Below are positions 22,842 to 33,084 of a DNA stretch of 64,000 nt, piece by piece. This DNA is from Allolobophora icterica (lineage: Eukaryota; Annelida; Clitellata; Crassiclitellata; Lumbricidae): the NCBI GenBank assembly GCA_963556255.1, contig OY744611.1:5188236-5252235 (forward strand), written 5' to 3'. Within the stretch, counting starts at the first letter, position 1. Each line of letters begins with the position of its first letter. The notes beneath the pieces are model-generated. The model was not told where the DNA came from. It did no database searches and saw only the letters and a program-made list of their open reading frames with translations. Made by a program: the position numbers and the translations under genes.

Positions 22842-24385
22842 TCAAGCATTGTTGCAGTCAATGCAATTGCACATAAGTGTACATGGCAAGTTCACATTTC
22901 GACAGCAGCAGCGCTTGGTGTTACACTTATGAACTTTGCACGATTTACAGTAGACAAACTTAGGCACCGGACCAATTGTAGACCACACTGGTACGAGAAC
23001 ACCTTCTTCATGCACAGTCCACACTCCATCCTGATGATGCTGGTGTCGGAGCATTAATGTGTGGAAGATAGGCCTTTTCCCAAATGACAGTTTGGTACTG
23101 AACACGTCTAATATGCTGCCTGATTATGTCACTGCATGGTGAAGAGAATCAGTCTTTTAGTTTTCCCTAACATAACATATATCGTGCCTCATTGCATGTC
23201 TTGACGTTGTCATTTGTTTTACACAATCTTACCACAAATTCCTCTGCATTTGCTCTAGCTTTTCTGAGAGGGGAATGTTCCCCAATGTCGAAAGTAAACG
23301 AGAACTTTCCAAGTAGGTTTTCCAAGCATTTTCTTTGCTGATCCCTGCTAAATATGATGACACATCACATCCGGTTATGCAATGAAAAGCCAATATATTC
23401 GTCCCTAGTTGGTCCTTCATAGGCTACTTAGAGCAATTGTGTGAATTGGAATGAACTTCCGCTTTGCTGATGTTCCTGCCATCACCCACACCTAATCACA
23501 TTTAATGCGTTGATAGTGATGCAGCAACAGCAGAATCACGTCTGTATCCCTTGCACAAACGACCAGGGTTTTTAAGTAGACACATCAAAAACGGCAGTAG
23601 ACAATACCTTATCTTCGGTATACGGACATTTGGTCAAAGGACGGTTGGTTAACAGACGGTTGATCACGGACGATTGGTCAATGGACGATTGGTCAAGCGG
23701 ACTGTTCGTCAAGAGGACTGTTGATCAAGGGTCCTTTCGTCAAAAGACCGGTTGATCAAAAATCGTCCGTTGACCAATTGTCTGTCTAGGGATAATTAGT
23801 GGTCGTCTATTTCAAAGGGATATCGTATATCTGTGCCACTGCCAGTGCAGTTGTTTGTACTGATAAGAGAACTGACATATTTTAAAAGCGTCTAAAATTC
23901 ACGTATATCGTATCACTTCATATTTGGTTTATTTGTGTATGGGCTACGCTTTGCGAAGTCTTCATTGCTGTGCATGTAAAGATGCCTGGTTTTGTAATGG
24001 CTTAATTGGTCGGTCGGTTCGTCTGTCTAGGGATAATTAGTGGTTGTTCATTTCTCTTATCAGTGGTTTGTACTGAAAAGAGAACTGGCATATTTTAAAA
24101 GCGTCTCTAATATCGAAAATTAAAATTTTTGATCAACCGTCCTCTTGACGAAAGATCAACAGTCCCCTTGACGAACAGTCCGCTTGACCAATCGTCCGTT
24201 GACCAATCGTCCGTGACCAATCGTCCGTTGACCAATCGTCCGTTGACCAAACGCCCTAGAACCCTTATCTTCTTCCAAGAAACCACCAGCAACAACTACA
24301 TCTAGATCGCCATATGTGGCTTTTGAAAGCATAATGGACATGAATGCAGCCAGATCAGCCTTGTTTTCAGGCATAGCAAGAAATG
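22842..24385 (-). pseudogene. CXC-type transposon-associated protein, fragment (minus copy)
   Basis: Reading the minus strand from 24385 down gives PENKADLAAFM and DVVVAGGFLEED. Reading continues after the MITE (23617-24262) with a block containing ARDTDVILLLL, then WVMAGTS, PIHTIA, LAFHCITGCDVSSYLAG and ENAWKTYLES (23229-23420). It ends in a cysteine-rich CXC-like segment (KSCKVHKCNTKRCCCRNVN, CNC..C; 22842-23105). The order matches an uncharacterised protein family that is common in invertebrate genomes. Frame breaks occur, and the N-terminal part is missing here. I infer it is a transposon protein, not a host gene. Confidence 0.6.
23617..24262. mobile_element. MULE-like fold-back MITE, TSD CCTTATCTTC (9-10 bp)
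   Basis: CCTTATCTTC lies on both sides (23607-23616, 24263-24272). The ends are inverted arrays of 15-18-bp units related to GGACGATTGGTCAA (left) and TTGACCAATCGTCC (right). The centre has a direct repeat (CTGTCTAGGGATAATTAGTGG at about 23784 and 24028, each followed by ATATTTTAAAAGCGTCT). A 9-10-bp TSD is typical of Mutator-like elements. It interrupts the minus-strand gene fragment between the EED and ARDTDV blocks. Confidence 0.75.
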
Positions 24386-24559
24386 AGAACGGGTGACAAG
24401 GCCTCACTGTTGCAGATGCTAACTGAAAAAGTAGCATGTTCAGTCAGCATTTCTCTAACAGAGGCATCACTTTTAATTATTGATGGACAAGCAATGGTAC
24501 AAGTAATAGGGAACCTCCGAGAGCAAAGACATTTGGTGACCTGGCAGATACAGTGGTTA

Positions 24560-25425
24560 CACTTGTGCAGGAACTTTCGATTGGCTACAAGAGAGTCGAT
24601 ATTGTCTTGGATCGATACTGGGCATTGTCAGTAAAAAGTAGAACCAGATAGAAGCGGTGTAAGACATTACGACCAATCCGTCGCTGTATACAGTGCGGAA
24701 GTGTTCCGTTGCCGAAAAATTGGCAGAATTTTGTTGCTATCCATTCAGCTTTCAAAGCATTAAATATGATGAGATGTGGGTGATGGCAGGAACATCAGCA
24801 AAGTTGATAAGCGGAAGTTCATTCCAATTCACACAATTGCTCCAAGTATGAAAGACCAACTAGGGACGAATATATTGGCTTTTCATTGCATATCCGAATG
24901 TGATGTGACATCATATTTAGCAGGGATCAGCGAAGAAAATGCTTGGAAAACCTGCTTGGAAAGTTCTCATTTACTTAAAAAATTGGGGAACATTACCCTA
25001 TCAGAAAAGCTAGAGCAAATGCAGAGAAATTTGTGGTAAGATTGTGTAAAACAAATGACAACGTCAAGACATGCAATGCGGCAAGATATGTTATGTTAGG
25101 GAAAACTAAGAAGACTGATTCTCTTCACCATGCAGTGACATAATCAGGCAGCATATTAGACGTGCTCATTACCAAACTGTCATTTGGGAAAAGGCCTATC
25201 TTCCACACATTGATGCTCCGACACCAGCATCATCAGGATGGAGTGTGGACTGTGCATGAAGAAGGTGTTCTCGTACCAGTGTGGTCTACAATTGGCCCGG
25301 TGCCTAAGTTTGTCTACTGTAAATCGTGCAAAGTTGATAAGTGTAACACCAAGCGCTGCTGCTGTCGAAATGTGAACTTGCCATGTACACTTATGTGCAA
25401 TTGCATTGACTGCAACAATGCTTGA
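24560..25425 (+). pseudogene. CXC-type transposon-associated protein, fragment (plus copy in right arm)
   Basis: The plus strand reads VDIVLDRYWALS, KTLRPIRR, SVPLPKNWQNFVAI, and then after a deletion KRKFIPIHTIAPSMKDQLG, LAFHCISECDVTSYLAG, NAWKTCLES (24776-25039) and the cysteine-rich end at 25162-25425. It is the inverted copy of the minus-strand fragment but retains a more upstream part and lacks the ENKADLA to ARDTDV section. In the conserved block GCD has become ECD. Stops are present; non-functional. Confidence 0.6.
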
Positions 25426-25589
25426 AATAGCTTTAGTCAAGTCATAAAACACGAATATTGTGTACGTAATGTATAAAATGGTCAAACAGCAATCACAGAC
25501 TACTAAAAATGTCACGTAAATAATGATGGTTAAACTGCAATAACATCAGTGAATGACATAGAATATTACTTTCTTTATATGCCTTGACC

Positions 25590-26130
25590 AAGAAAAAAAA
25601 TCTCCAGACTGACCGCCATTTTGTCCGCCATTTTGTTTTATAACCATTTGAAGATAATTGTTCGCCATTTTGTTCGCCATCTTGTTTTCTGACAGTGCTA
25701 CATATTTGTCTTTAACGTTAACTTAGACTCTAAAATCATGTTTCCATCACATACATGGTTTTACTTACAGCCATTTGAAGATATTTGTCCGCCATTTTGT
25801 CCGCCATTTTGTTTCTTGCAGTGCAACATATTTGTCTTTAGTTTCATCGCATTCCTTGGCCCCGAAAATGTTAACTTAGACTCTAAAATCATGTTTCCAT
25901 CATATACATGGCTTTACTTATGGCCAGTTGAAGATATTTGACCGCCATTTTGTCCGCCATTTTGTTTTATGGCAGTGCTACATATTTGTCTTTAGTTCCA
26001 TCGCATTCCTTGACCCCGAAAATGTTAACTTAGACTCTAAAATCATGTTTCCCTCATATACATGACTCTACTTATAGCCATATGAAGGTAGTGGCCGCCA
26101 TTTTGTCCGCCATCTTGTTTTCCCATGCAA
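25590..26130. repeat. Tandem array in right arm (inverted counterpart)
   Basis: CGCCATTTTGTCCGCCATTT, ACTTAGACTCTAAAATCATG and ACATATTTGTCTTTA recur about every 150 bp, the complement of the left-arm array. Confidence 0.9.
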
Positions 26131-26271
26131 CCGCTAAAAATCCAGCTTGCTAACCGCGATTTTCGTTTTTAGCAGGGTCAAGTTAGTCTAGAAACGCCGG
26201 TTAGCAAATTGTTACATGATTTGCTTCTAAGAGTGATTTCTAGAGCCTTTTTTTAATTCCAAGCCTAGACT

Positions 26272-26671
26272 AATAGCTGCAAAAGTCAACACGAATTGTA
26301 ACGTCACAGGCTCATAGTATTAATGTCACCAATTCGTGCTGGTGATTAAGTTTCGCAAAGAAACCCAGAAAAATAAAAAGATATAAGTTCCAGATGTCCG
26401 CTTCTACTTAACATAGCATAATATAACATAACGTTTATTGGTCCAATACTGTAATACAGAATTTGATTTTAAAAAACATGAAAATTAAACAGTCAAACTA
26501 ATCAACTGATGTAGTATAACATTAAGCAAAGAACATGTTCTAAGTAAAATATAGTTAAACGCAGTGGAACTCAATTGGAACCCAGAAGGGATGTGGTCCC
26601 GCTAAGAAGGGTCCCCTTATTCATGGTGAAACAGCTTGATTCCAAGGGGCTGTATCACAAGTAGCATCTAT
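26272..26671. other. No recognised gene
   Basis: A short stretch of AT-rich unique-looking sequence between the fold-back element and the tail of LINE-III. I see no coding or structural signal in it. Confidence 0.5.
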
Positions 26672-27222
26672 TAATCGTAATCGTAATCGTAATCCCGAGA
26701 CTTCTACAGCGCCCAAAAAAGCTACGTCGCGGGAACCAGCTTATTCACAGGCGCTTAGTCAAATCAAAATCGATAGGCAGGGGGTGTCGAATCGGTTCCA
26801 GGTCAAGATCCAAAGGAGTCAGTCAGGTAGGCAGTAAGACGGCTATGGTGGGTGGTGTTTAGGGTTTACACGGCGAGGGAGGTAGGGAGAGGAGGAATCG
26901 GGATAGGATTTGTGAAAGAGCAGTGTTTTCAGTTTTGTGTGAAAGACCTGTGGAGAAATACCAAGTGGTGAGGTTTTGGTGAGTTCGTAGGATGGATCTG
27001 AAATTTCTCACAGTACTGGTGGGAGTTTGTTCCAGAGGGGTGGGACAGCTATGGCTATGGAGTGATTTGAAAATTTTAATGATGAGGTGATGGACGGGCG
27101 GAGAAGTGTTAGGGCAGAAGAGGAGCGGGTTGAGCGGAGTGGTTGGACCGTGAACAACTGTCGGAGATAGGAAGGCTGGGAGGATTGGAGTGTATTGTAG
27201 GTGAGTGATATGACTTTATATT

Positions 27223-28000
27223 CTATTCTTTCGAGTATTTTGAGCCGGTGGAGAGATTTGAGGACGGGGTGATATGGTGGTGCTTGGGAGTTTTGGTCAC
27301 AGCACGGGCAAGTGCATTTTGAATGGCTTGAAGGCGGTTTATTTGAGTGATGTCGATGTTTAAGAAGAGTGCATTGCAGTAATCTAATTTTGTGTGGACT
27401 GTAGAAGTGGCTATTGTGGATGCAGTTTTGAAGTCTAGCATTGGGCGAATTCTGCGCAGGTCACGGATGCGCATGAAGCAAGAGCGGGAGAGATGGGTGA
27501 TATGGTCGGAGAAGCTGAGGTGCTGGTCAAAAATCACGCCTAGGTTGCGAACAGGAGAGCTTGCAGTGAATGTGTTGGTGGAGGTAGAGTCGAGGTTGAG
27601 AGTAATAGATGGATCTGGGATTTTCTTGAGTTGATCGCGCAGGCCTATAAGGATGAATTCCGTTTTAGCTGGGTTTAGACACAAGAGATGTGATGACATC
27701 TAGGAAGAGATTTTGGTAATTACATGGAGAAGATGATCTATGGAATTGGAGAAGGTGTTTGGAGAGAAAGAGATGAATACATGTAGCTGTGTGTCATCAG
27801 CATAAAGGTGATCAACCGAGGATGCTTTGATGAGTGAGCTAAGTGGAGTAGTGCAAAGGATGAACAGGAGGAGTCCAAGAACAGAACCTTGTGGAACACC
27901 ACAGGTGAGAGGGCATGAGTGGGTTGAGGTTTCCGATATTTTGACAGAGAACGAGCGGGAAGAGAGATATGACTGGATCCAGAGGAGGACACTGTAGGGT
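27223..28000 (-). pseudogene. LINE-III reverse transcriptase, C-terminal half
   Basis: The minus strand reads a FLDSSCSS-type stretch, then a YADDTQLHV catalytic box (about 27800), then MSSHLLCLNPAKTEFI, NLGVIFDQHLSFSDHI, KLDYCNALFLN. A TAG stop stands where the family has tryptophan just before MSSHLL (about 27700), and frames change near 27740. The RT N-terminal part (RPVS.., LTERIVLSRINEYL) is at 30197-30600 on the other side of element A2. Confidence 0.8.
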
Positions 28001-30196
28001 GGTTCACAGATGCATGGTAAAAAATAAAGTTCAAGCTAGAAACCAGGACACCCTCTCAGTTTTTTAGACTTATCAATAGTATTATTGAGACAAAATTTCA
28101 GCTTCTTTTTCCAACTGGAAGACGATGCTCACGGACTGTGTTACTTTTGTCATACACCGATAAATAGACATTAATTGCAGAAATAAATGTGTCGAGCATA
28201 CAAATGAATTTTATTTCAAGATAGATAAAATATTACTGTAATTTGACAACATATTTGACACAAGAACAGTTAGCCAGATGGAACTGTAACATTTCAGTAG
28301 GTTTAATGAATTGGAAATGTCCAAAAATGTCAAAAAACATCGTCCAATCCATGAGTATCGAATGTTGATTGTTCTTGTTTTATAATTTCAACACCCGTTA
28401 CCGTTTTTGACTCTAGAAACTGCAAGGCTTTGCAAGCACTGGATCAACAGCAGACTCAACAAGAGTGAGAACAGCTTTCCTATTTGCCTTGACCATGCAC
28501 TTGGAGAAGAAACTGCTTTTCTTCTTCATCGTTGGTGATGAATCGGTAGAATTCATCGAACAACTTCACACCCTCTCAGCCGCGTCATTCACCACTCTCA
28601 ACTGCTGAATTATCTCTCTACCTTGCTTGTAATCCTCATTCTGGATCCATTTCTATAGTGGAAGTTTAACAAAGGAATCACTCATCTTCAATGCTTACTG
28701 GTTTGTAAAATCACCCAAAATCCCTTCCTTTAGTACCGTAGCATCAGCTCTCACCTCCTTTCATCAGGCTTTGCAGTCATTCTGTCGACAATCTTCATTG
28801 TATCTGTAATAGGAAGTTGGTCTGAGAACAGTCCCAGACCTACAGCCTCATCTGAAAGGTACCACAACTGGTTTTCTAGGACCTTCCTCACAGTCAAAAG
28901 ACTCATGTTGTCCTAGACCAATCCAAAGTGACAGATCTTGTTCTGGAGCTCCAGCAGCAAGGGGCCTTTGTCCATGCTTTTGCGTAAACAGGGCACCAAA
29001 GTTCAAAGATCAATTAATCTGAGTTTCTTCTTAAATACATCAGGTTGATCGCGAAAAAGGAAGATTTTGATTGCATACAGTAACTTGGCCATCCAATGTC
29101 CATGGTCAATTGACCCAGGGGCTTTCCAGTGAATTACTGAAGGCTGACGTCCAAGGACAACCACTGTCAGCTCAATGAGCTCTTGGTAGTTGTCTCTGAT
29201 CTCTGAATCGGACTTTCTTTCAGCAAACTCCTTGAGAAAACTGATGCTGTTTCAAGGGGGCTTCAGTGCCGGATATGACTTCCAGTCCTCGGAAGTTGAC
29301 ACGTGTCACACCTTTCCAGCAGATTTAAATCTCTTGAAGATTGGGATTTATGGTGAACACATGGACTGCAGCACAAGGTGAATACTTTGGCTAAAATCAA
29401 TTCCTTTTCATGATGACGGCAGGCCAACCACAGGAGCTCTCAGCCTGTTTGTCTTCCAGCAGAACACACAATCCGTTGAAATACCCAGTGTTGACAGACA
29501 ATGTATCAAAGCTCAAGGCTTGAACTTTGTCAACTGCGAGTTTTCACAACTTCAGAAGAATATGAACGACCATGAATTCAATATATCCTGTCCCAAAGGC
29601 TAATTTGGGCACAAAGAGGAGCTTATCAACACCACCACCTGAAACCAGCACTGGCAGGCGGTCGACATTTCCTGCTCCAAAGATCTTAGGCATGGTTTTC
29701 CCAACCCAGTGTAGTACCAGTGGCTAATCTGGTACAAATTTAGATCTTACAGCTTCAGCATGCTGTGTCCTGGCTTTCTTATGCACTCTGTGGATGGTTC
29801 AAAGTGGGAGGGCAGAAGGATCACAGCCAAGCGCTGCAGCAATTGTAATGTAAAAATTCACTTCTGAAAACATGTACGCCAAAAACACAGGAAGTGGGCA
29901 CCATGACCTTAAACAAGAACTGTACACTTTTTTATTCTAAGTACCAGTAAGTAAGTAAGTATGATAACACAGCAGAAACTATTTCAAGCTCATCTCCATG
30001 ACAAATGTTGACCATGTTACGGCATCAAGATTTACAGCAAATACTACTATATGGTAATATTTATATGTCATTGAGCACCGTCTTCTAGTTAGAATAGGAA
30101 GCTGAAATTTTGTCTCAATAATACTACTGACAGGTCTAAAAAACTGAGAGGGTGTCCTGGCTTCTAGCTTGAAATTTATTTTTGTGGACCACCCTA
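27995..30196 (-). mobile_element. hAT-like element A2, sister copy of the element at 11582-13873
   Basis: It starts TAGGGTGGTTCACAGATGCA and ends GTGGACCACCCTA. Internal sequence follows element A block for block in the same orientation, including the minus-strand transposase remnants. The flanks GGACACTG and (A)GGACAGTG are a probable decayed 8-bp TSD. It splits the reverse transcriptase of LINE-III. Confidence 0.85.
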
Positions 30197-30604
30197 AGGA
30201 CAGTGTCAGTAAAACCAAACCAGGTTGACAGTCTATCGAGTAGGATGTTGTGGTCGATGGTATCAAAGGCTGCAGAAATATCAAGAAGGCAGAGACAAGA
30301 TACCTGTTGATGAGAGATGGCAGAAACAAGTTTATTGTAGAGGGAAGTGAGTAGGGTTTCAGTAGAGTGGCGTTTTGTAAAACCAGACTGGTGTGGGTTG
30401 AGAGTGAGTTGGAAATCAGGTACTCATTGATTCGAGATAGGACTATGCGTTCAGTTAGCTTAGAGATGAATACAGGTTGGAAACAGGTCGATAGTTGGAA
30501 AGGATTTCTTTGTCCAATGATGATTTCTTGAGGAGTGAAGTGACTAAAGAGTGTTTGAAAATGAGGGGGAAATTGCCAGTAGATAAGGAGAGGTTGATTA
30601 TTAA

Positions 30605-31388
30605 TGCTAGTGTTGTCCAAGGTTCAGTGGTTGGCCCTGAATCTTACGATGTTGCGTCATCTGATCTTCACCCTAAATATAGTTTTAATCATCTTGTTAA
30701 ATATGCGGATGACACTTATTTAATAGTAGGTTCATCACATATTCGAACAGTGGTTGAAGAATATGATCACATTGCGATATGGGCTAAAAACAATAACCTC
30801 AAGTTAAATCCAACCAAAACCCATGAGATAATCTTCTCCAAAAGGGGTCAGAAAGGGTTAAACATTCCTCCCATCATTCAGGGAGTAGAAAGAGTTGTTA
30901 CGCTTAAAGTTCTGGGGGTAAGCCTTAGCTCCAATCTCAGTATGTCTAAACATGTTGACAAAGTCCTGACATCAAGTTCCACCTCCCTGTACGCGCTCAG
31001 AGTTTTGAGAGACCATGGTCTGTCCCCTCAGGCTTTGCATGATGGAGCAAGGGCTACCACTGTTTCTCACCTTTTGTATGCGTCTCCGGCCTGGTGGTCT
31101 TATACCAGCAAATATGATAGGGATAGGATAGAACGCAAGTTACATCGAACCATGCGCAGAGGTTACCTTCTGCCCTCCATCCCAAGTTTGGACAACGTGA
31201 TTGATGCTGCAGATGCTGGCATGTTTAAAAGAATCTGTTGCCAGCCTTACCATGTCCTTCGTTGTATTTTTTTACCTCCTCCACGACATAATAACTACGA
31301 CTTAAGGACAATAATTCACAATTTTACTCTTCCAGCTAAAGATAAATGTAGTTTTATTCCTCGTGTTTTGTTCAAAGATGCTTATTAA
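30605..31388 (+). pseudogene. LINE-IV reverse transcriptase, 5'-truncated fragment
   Basis: An open plus-strand reading of about 260 codons ends at TAA (31386-31388). It contains QGSVVGP (RT motif before the active site), VKYADDTYLIV (the YADD catalytic box, intact), NNLKLNPTKT, LKVLGVSLSSNLS and SPAWWSY, i.e. the RT palm-to-thumb and C-terminal tail of a non-LTR retrotransposon of a different family from LINE-I to III. The open frame reads back into LINE-III antisense sequence, so its first roughly 37 codons are not part of it. The 3' region beyond 31388 hosts the Polinton insertion. Confidence 0.8.
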
Positions 31389-31432
31389 TTAACACAACCC
31401 TCTATTCTCCATTCTATTATTACCATGCTTCT

Positions 31433-31438
31433 GTAATC
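31433..31438. repeat. Left 6-bp target-site duplication GTAATC of the Polinton
   Basis: GTAATC directly precedes the terminal AGTAGAGGGG. The same six bases directly follow the right end at 51544-51549. Polintons create 6-bp duplications. Confidence 0.95.
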
Positions 31439-31594
31439 AGTAGAGGGGAATGTTAGTAGCTCGCTCATTTGACCAGTACAGGGTTCAAATCCTTACCTAA
31501 TAGGTCCGAAAACAATGTCTAACCTTTAGTGTAGGATGAAAACTCTCCGCCATGCACGACCCTAGAGATACGGGTTAAATTAAAATCAACCGAT
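31439..31594 (+). repeat. Polinton left terminal inverted repeat
   Basis: It aligns with the complement of 51389-51543 from AGTAGAGGGGAATGTTAGTA to AAAATCAACCGAT, with scattered mismatches and small gaps after about 70 bp (for example ATAGGTCCGAAA against ATAGGTTCAATA). It contains GTAGCTCGCTC and GGGTTCAAATCC, resembling RNA polymerase III A- and B-box sequences. Confidence 0.9.
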
Positions 31595-31791
31595 AACCAA
31601 GGTAAAACGCCAATAGTTTCGATCCGGCATGCACAAACCTATAGACATGGTCAAGACACTAACCGTGTATTTCGTGGCGCTTTATTACAACAAGACTCCA
31701 GAACTATTAAGATCCTTTCAATGCTAAACATTACCATCATCATAGGCCTGATTGTCGTAGTCGACAGTAATATATCATATTCATAATGCAC

Positions 31792-32615
31792 CCGTCTCGG
31801 TTGGGACTAATTAAATAACAACTCTCAAATGTCTCTCCGCCGCAGCGAGACAATAGACAATCGGGTTATGTAACGAGACGCTAGAATTGCCGACGGCGAA
31901 AAGTCTCTAGCTTAATTAGTCCCGTCCATAGTCAACAGCGTCTCATTGTTCTAATGATGGGGACGTATGGATTATATCCCACCCATCCATATGCTTTCGT
32001 GTTTGTATAGTATGTATTATTTTATTATTCTGTTCAGAAGTTCTCTATACTCATTAGTAGTAGAGAACTGAATACACCAGCGCATGTAACCACGACCATC
32101 ATCATAGCCAAGTTCACGAAGCTACAACTGCATGCTATATATCACGAAGCCGCTGTAGTTGGAGCTAACTAAGCTGGAACTAATTAAATAACAACTCTCA
32201 AATGTCTCTCCGCCACAGTTAGACAATTGACAGTTGTTCAACGCAACGAGACTCCTGATTGCCGCCGGCGTAAAGTCTCTCGTATAATAAGTCCCATTCA
32301 TAGTCAAGTTCACGAAGCTACAACTACATACCACATATCATAGGCTTGATTGTCGTAGTCGTCATCACCATCGTCGTCGTTATCATCATAGTTGTTGTCG
32401 GTATTAATAAACCATATTATAGTTCAGAGACTCGCGGTCGGCCTCGTAATGTATCCGTCTCGGCTCTCTTTGTGCCGTCGGCTCTAGGAGCCCTAGCGAT
32501 CGTCATTACAATCCGTCTCGGCTAGAACTGATTAAAGAACGATTGAGCTATATAATGAGACGTTAGACCTGCTGACAGCATTAAGTCTATCGCATGATTT
32601 GTTCCATTCATAGTT
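31792..32615. repeat. Three diverged subterminal repeats of the Polinton
   Basis: Blocks at 31792-31936, 32173-32309 and 32513-32615 share AACTRATTAAA(T/G)AAC, a GAGAC stretch, AAGTCT(C/A)TCG-like and a TTCCAT/CCCRTYCATAGT end. Copies 1 and 2 are closest (AACTCTCAAATGTCTCTCCG in both). The 5' truncation of Polinton copy 2 falls 34 bp after the first block. No ORF here looks real. Confidence 0.7.
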
Positions 32616-32860
32616 TCTCCCATCCATTTGCTTTCGCTCGTATTCAGACTGCGTGTTTGCATAGTCTGCCTTCATGATTCTGTTGAGATGTGAATTCATG
32701 TCACGTCTCGGCTGAATATGTTTTGAAAACGACCCTGTCACGCTTCGTCTGAATTTGTGACAGCATCCCTGGTCACACGTAATTATTATATACTCTAGGT
32801 CAGTGTACATTCATGATCATAAGTTATCAGAATAAAGAGAACGTTTGTTTAACGCCAACG

Positions 32861-32980
32861 CTCAGCATCACGAGACGGAACCAACGTAGGAGAAATTATG
32901 ACGTTAGTCTGGTAGGAAGTTTCTAAAGTTACTCAGCATCACGCGACGGAAGCACCGTAGGAGGAATTATGACGTTAGTC
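32861..32980. repeat. 71-bp tandem repeat interrupted by the P-like element
   Basis: CTCAGCATCACG.GACGGAA, then CGTAGGAG and TTATGACGTTAGTC, starts at 32861 and again at 32932. Unit 1 continues TGGTAGGAAGTTTCTAAA. The matching end of unit 2 (TGGTAGGAAATTTCTAAA) is found at 36467 after the P-like element, so the insertion split the second unit. Confidence 0.9.
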
Positions 32981-33084
32981 CATCGATATCTATATTTAGA
33001 CCTGGATTGCGCTAAGGGGGCTGAGAAATGAGGTCAGCGACCTACCATCTTGCTCCTCTGAGTGTTGTCGAATGTTGACTGAAG

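Larger units (their letters stand above)
21979..26271. mobile_element. 4.3-kb fold-back element with about 1.5-kb inverted arms
   Basis: The left arm (about 21979-23510) and right arm (about 24750-26271) are inverted copies. Outer ends read (G)ACTAGGCTTGGAAT on the left and its complement ATTCCAAGCCTAG on the right. The inner ends both contain GGTGATGGCAGGAACATCAG or its complement. Each arm holds a tandem array and then part of a protein-coding sequence. The centre (23511-24750) holds more of the same gene, interrupted by a MULE-like MITE. I could not identify a convincing TSD. Confidence 0.85.
26672..30600 (-). mobile_element. LINE-III, 5'-truncated CR1/L2-like element, split by hAT-like element A2
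   Basis: The 3' tail is (TAATCG)n at 26672-26694 (plus-strand view), next to a GCGCTGTAGAAGTCTCGGGA-type 3' end in element sense. RT coding sense runs on the minus strand from about 30600 to 30197 and then from 27994 to 27223. The interruption is exactly element A2. The 5' end abuts LINE-IV near 30600. Confidence 0.8.

Noticed and set aside
30495..30604. First about 37 codons of the LINE-IV open frame as coding
   Set aside because: They are antisense to the LINE-III reverse transcriptase; RT sense begins only at about 30605.
31439..31500. A genuine tRNA gene in the terminal repeat
   Set aside because: A- and B-box-like words are too close and no acceptor or anticodon arm can be folded.
32122..32810. 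Two minus-strand open stretches (70 and 92 codons) in the left subterminal region
   Set aside because: They coincide with non-coding subterminal repeats and have no motifs.
32861..32980. Target-site duplication larger than 8 bp around the P-like element
   Set aside because: The longer similarity on both sides is explained by the 71-bp tandem repeat into which the element inserted.
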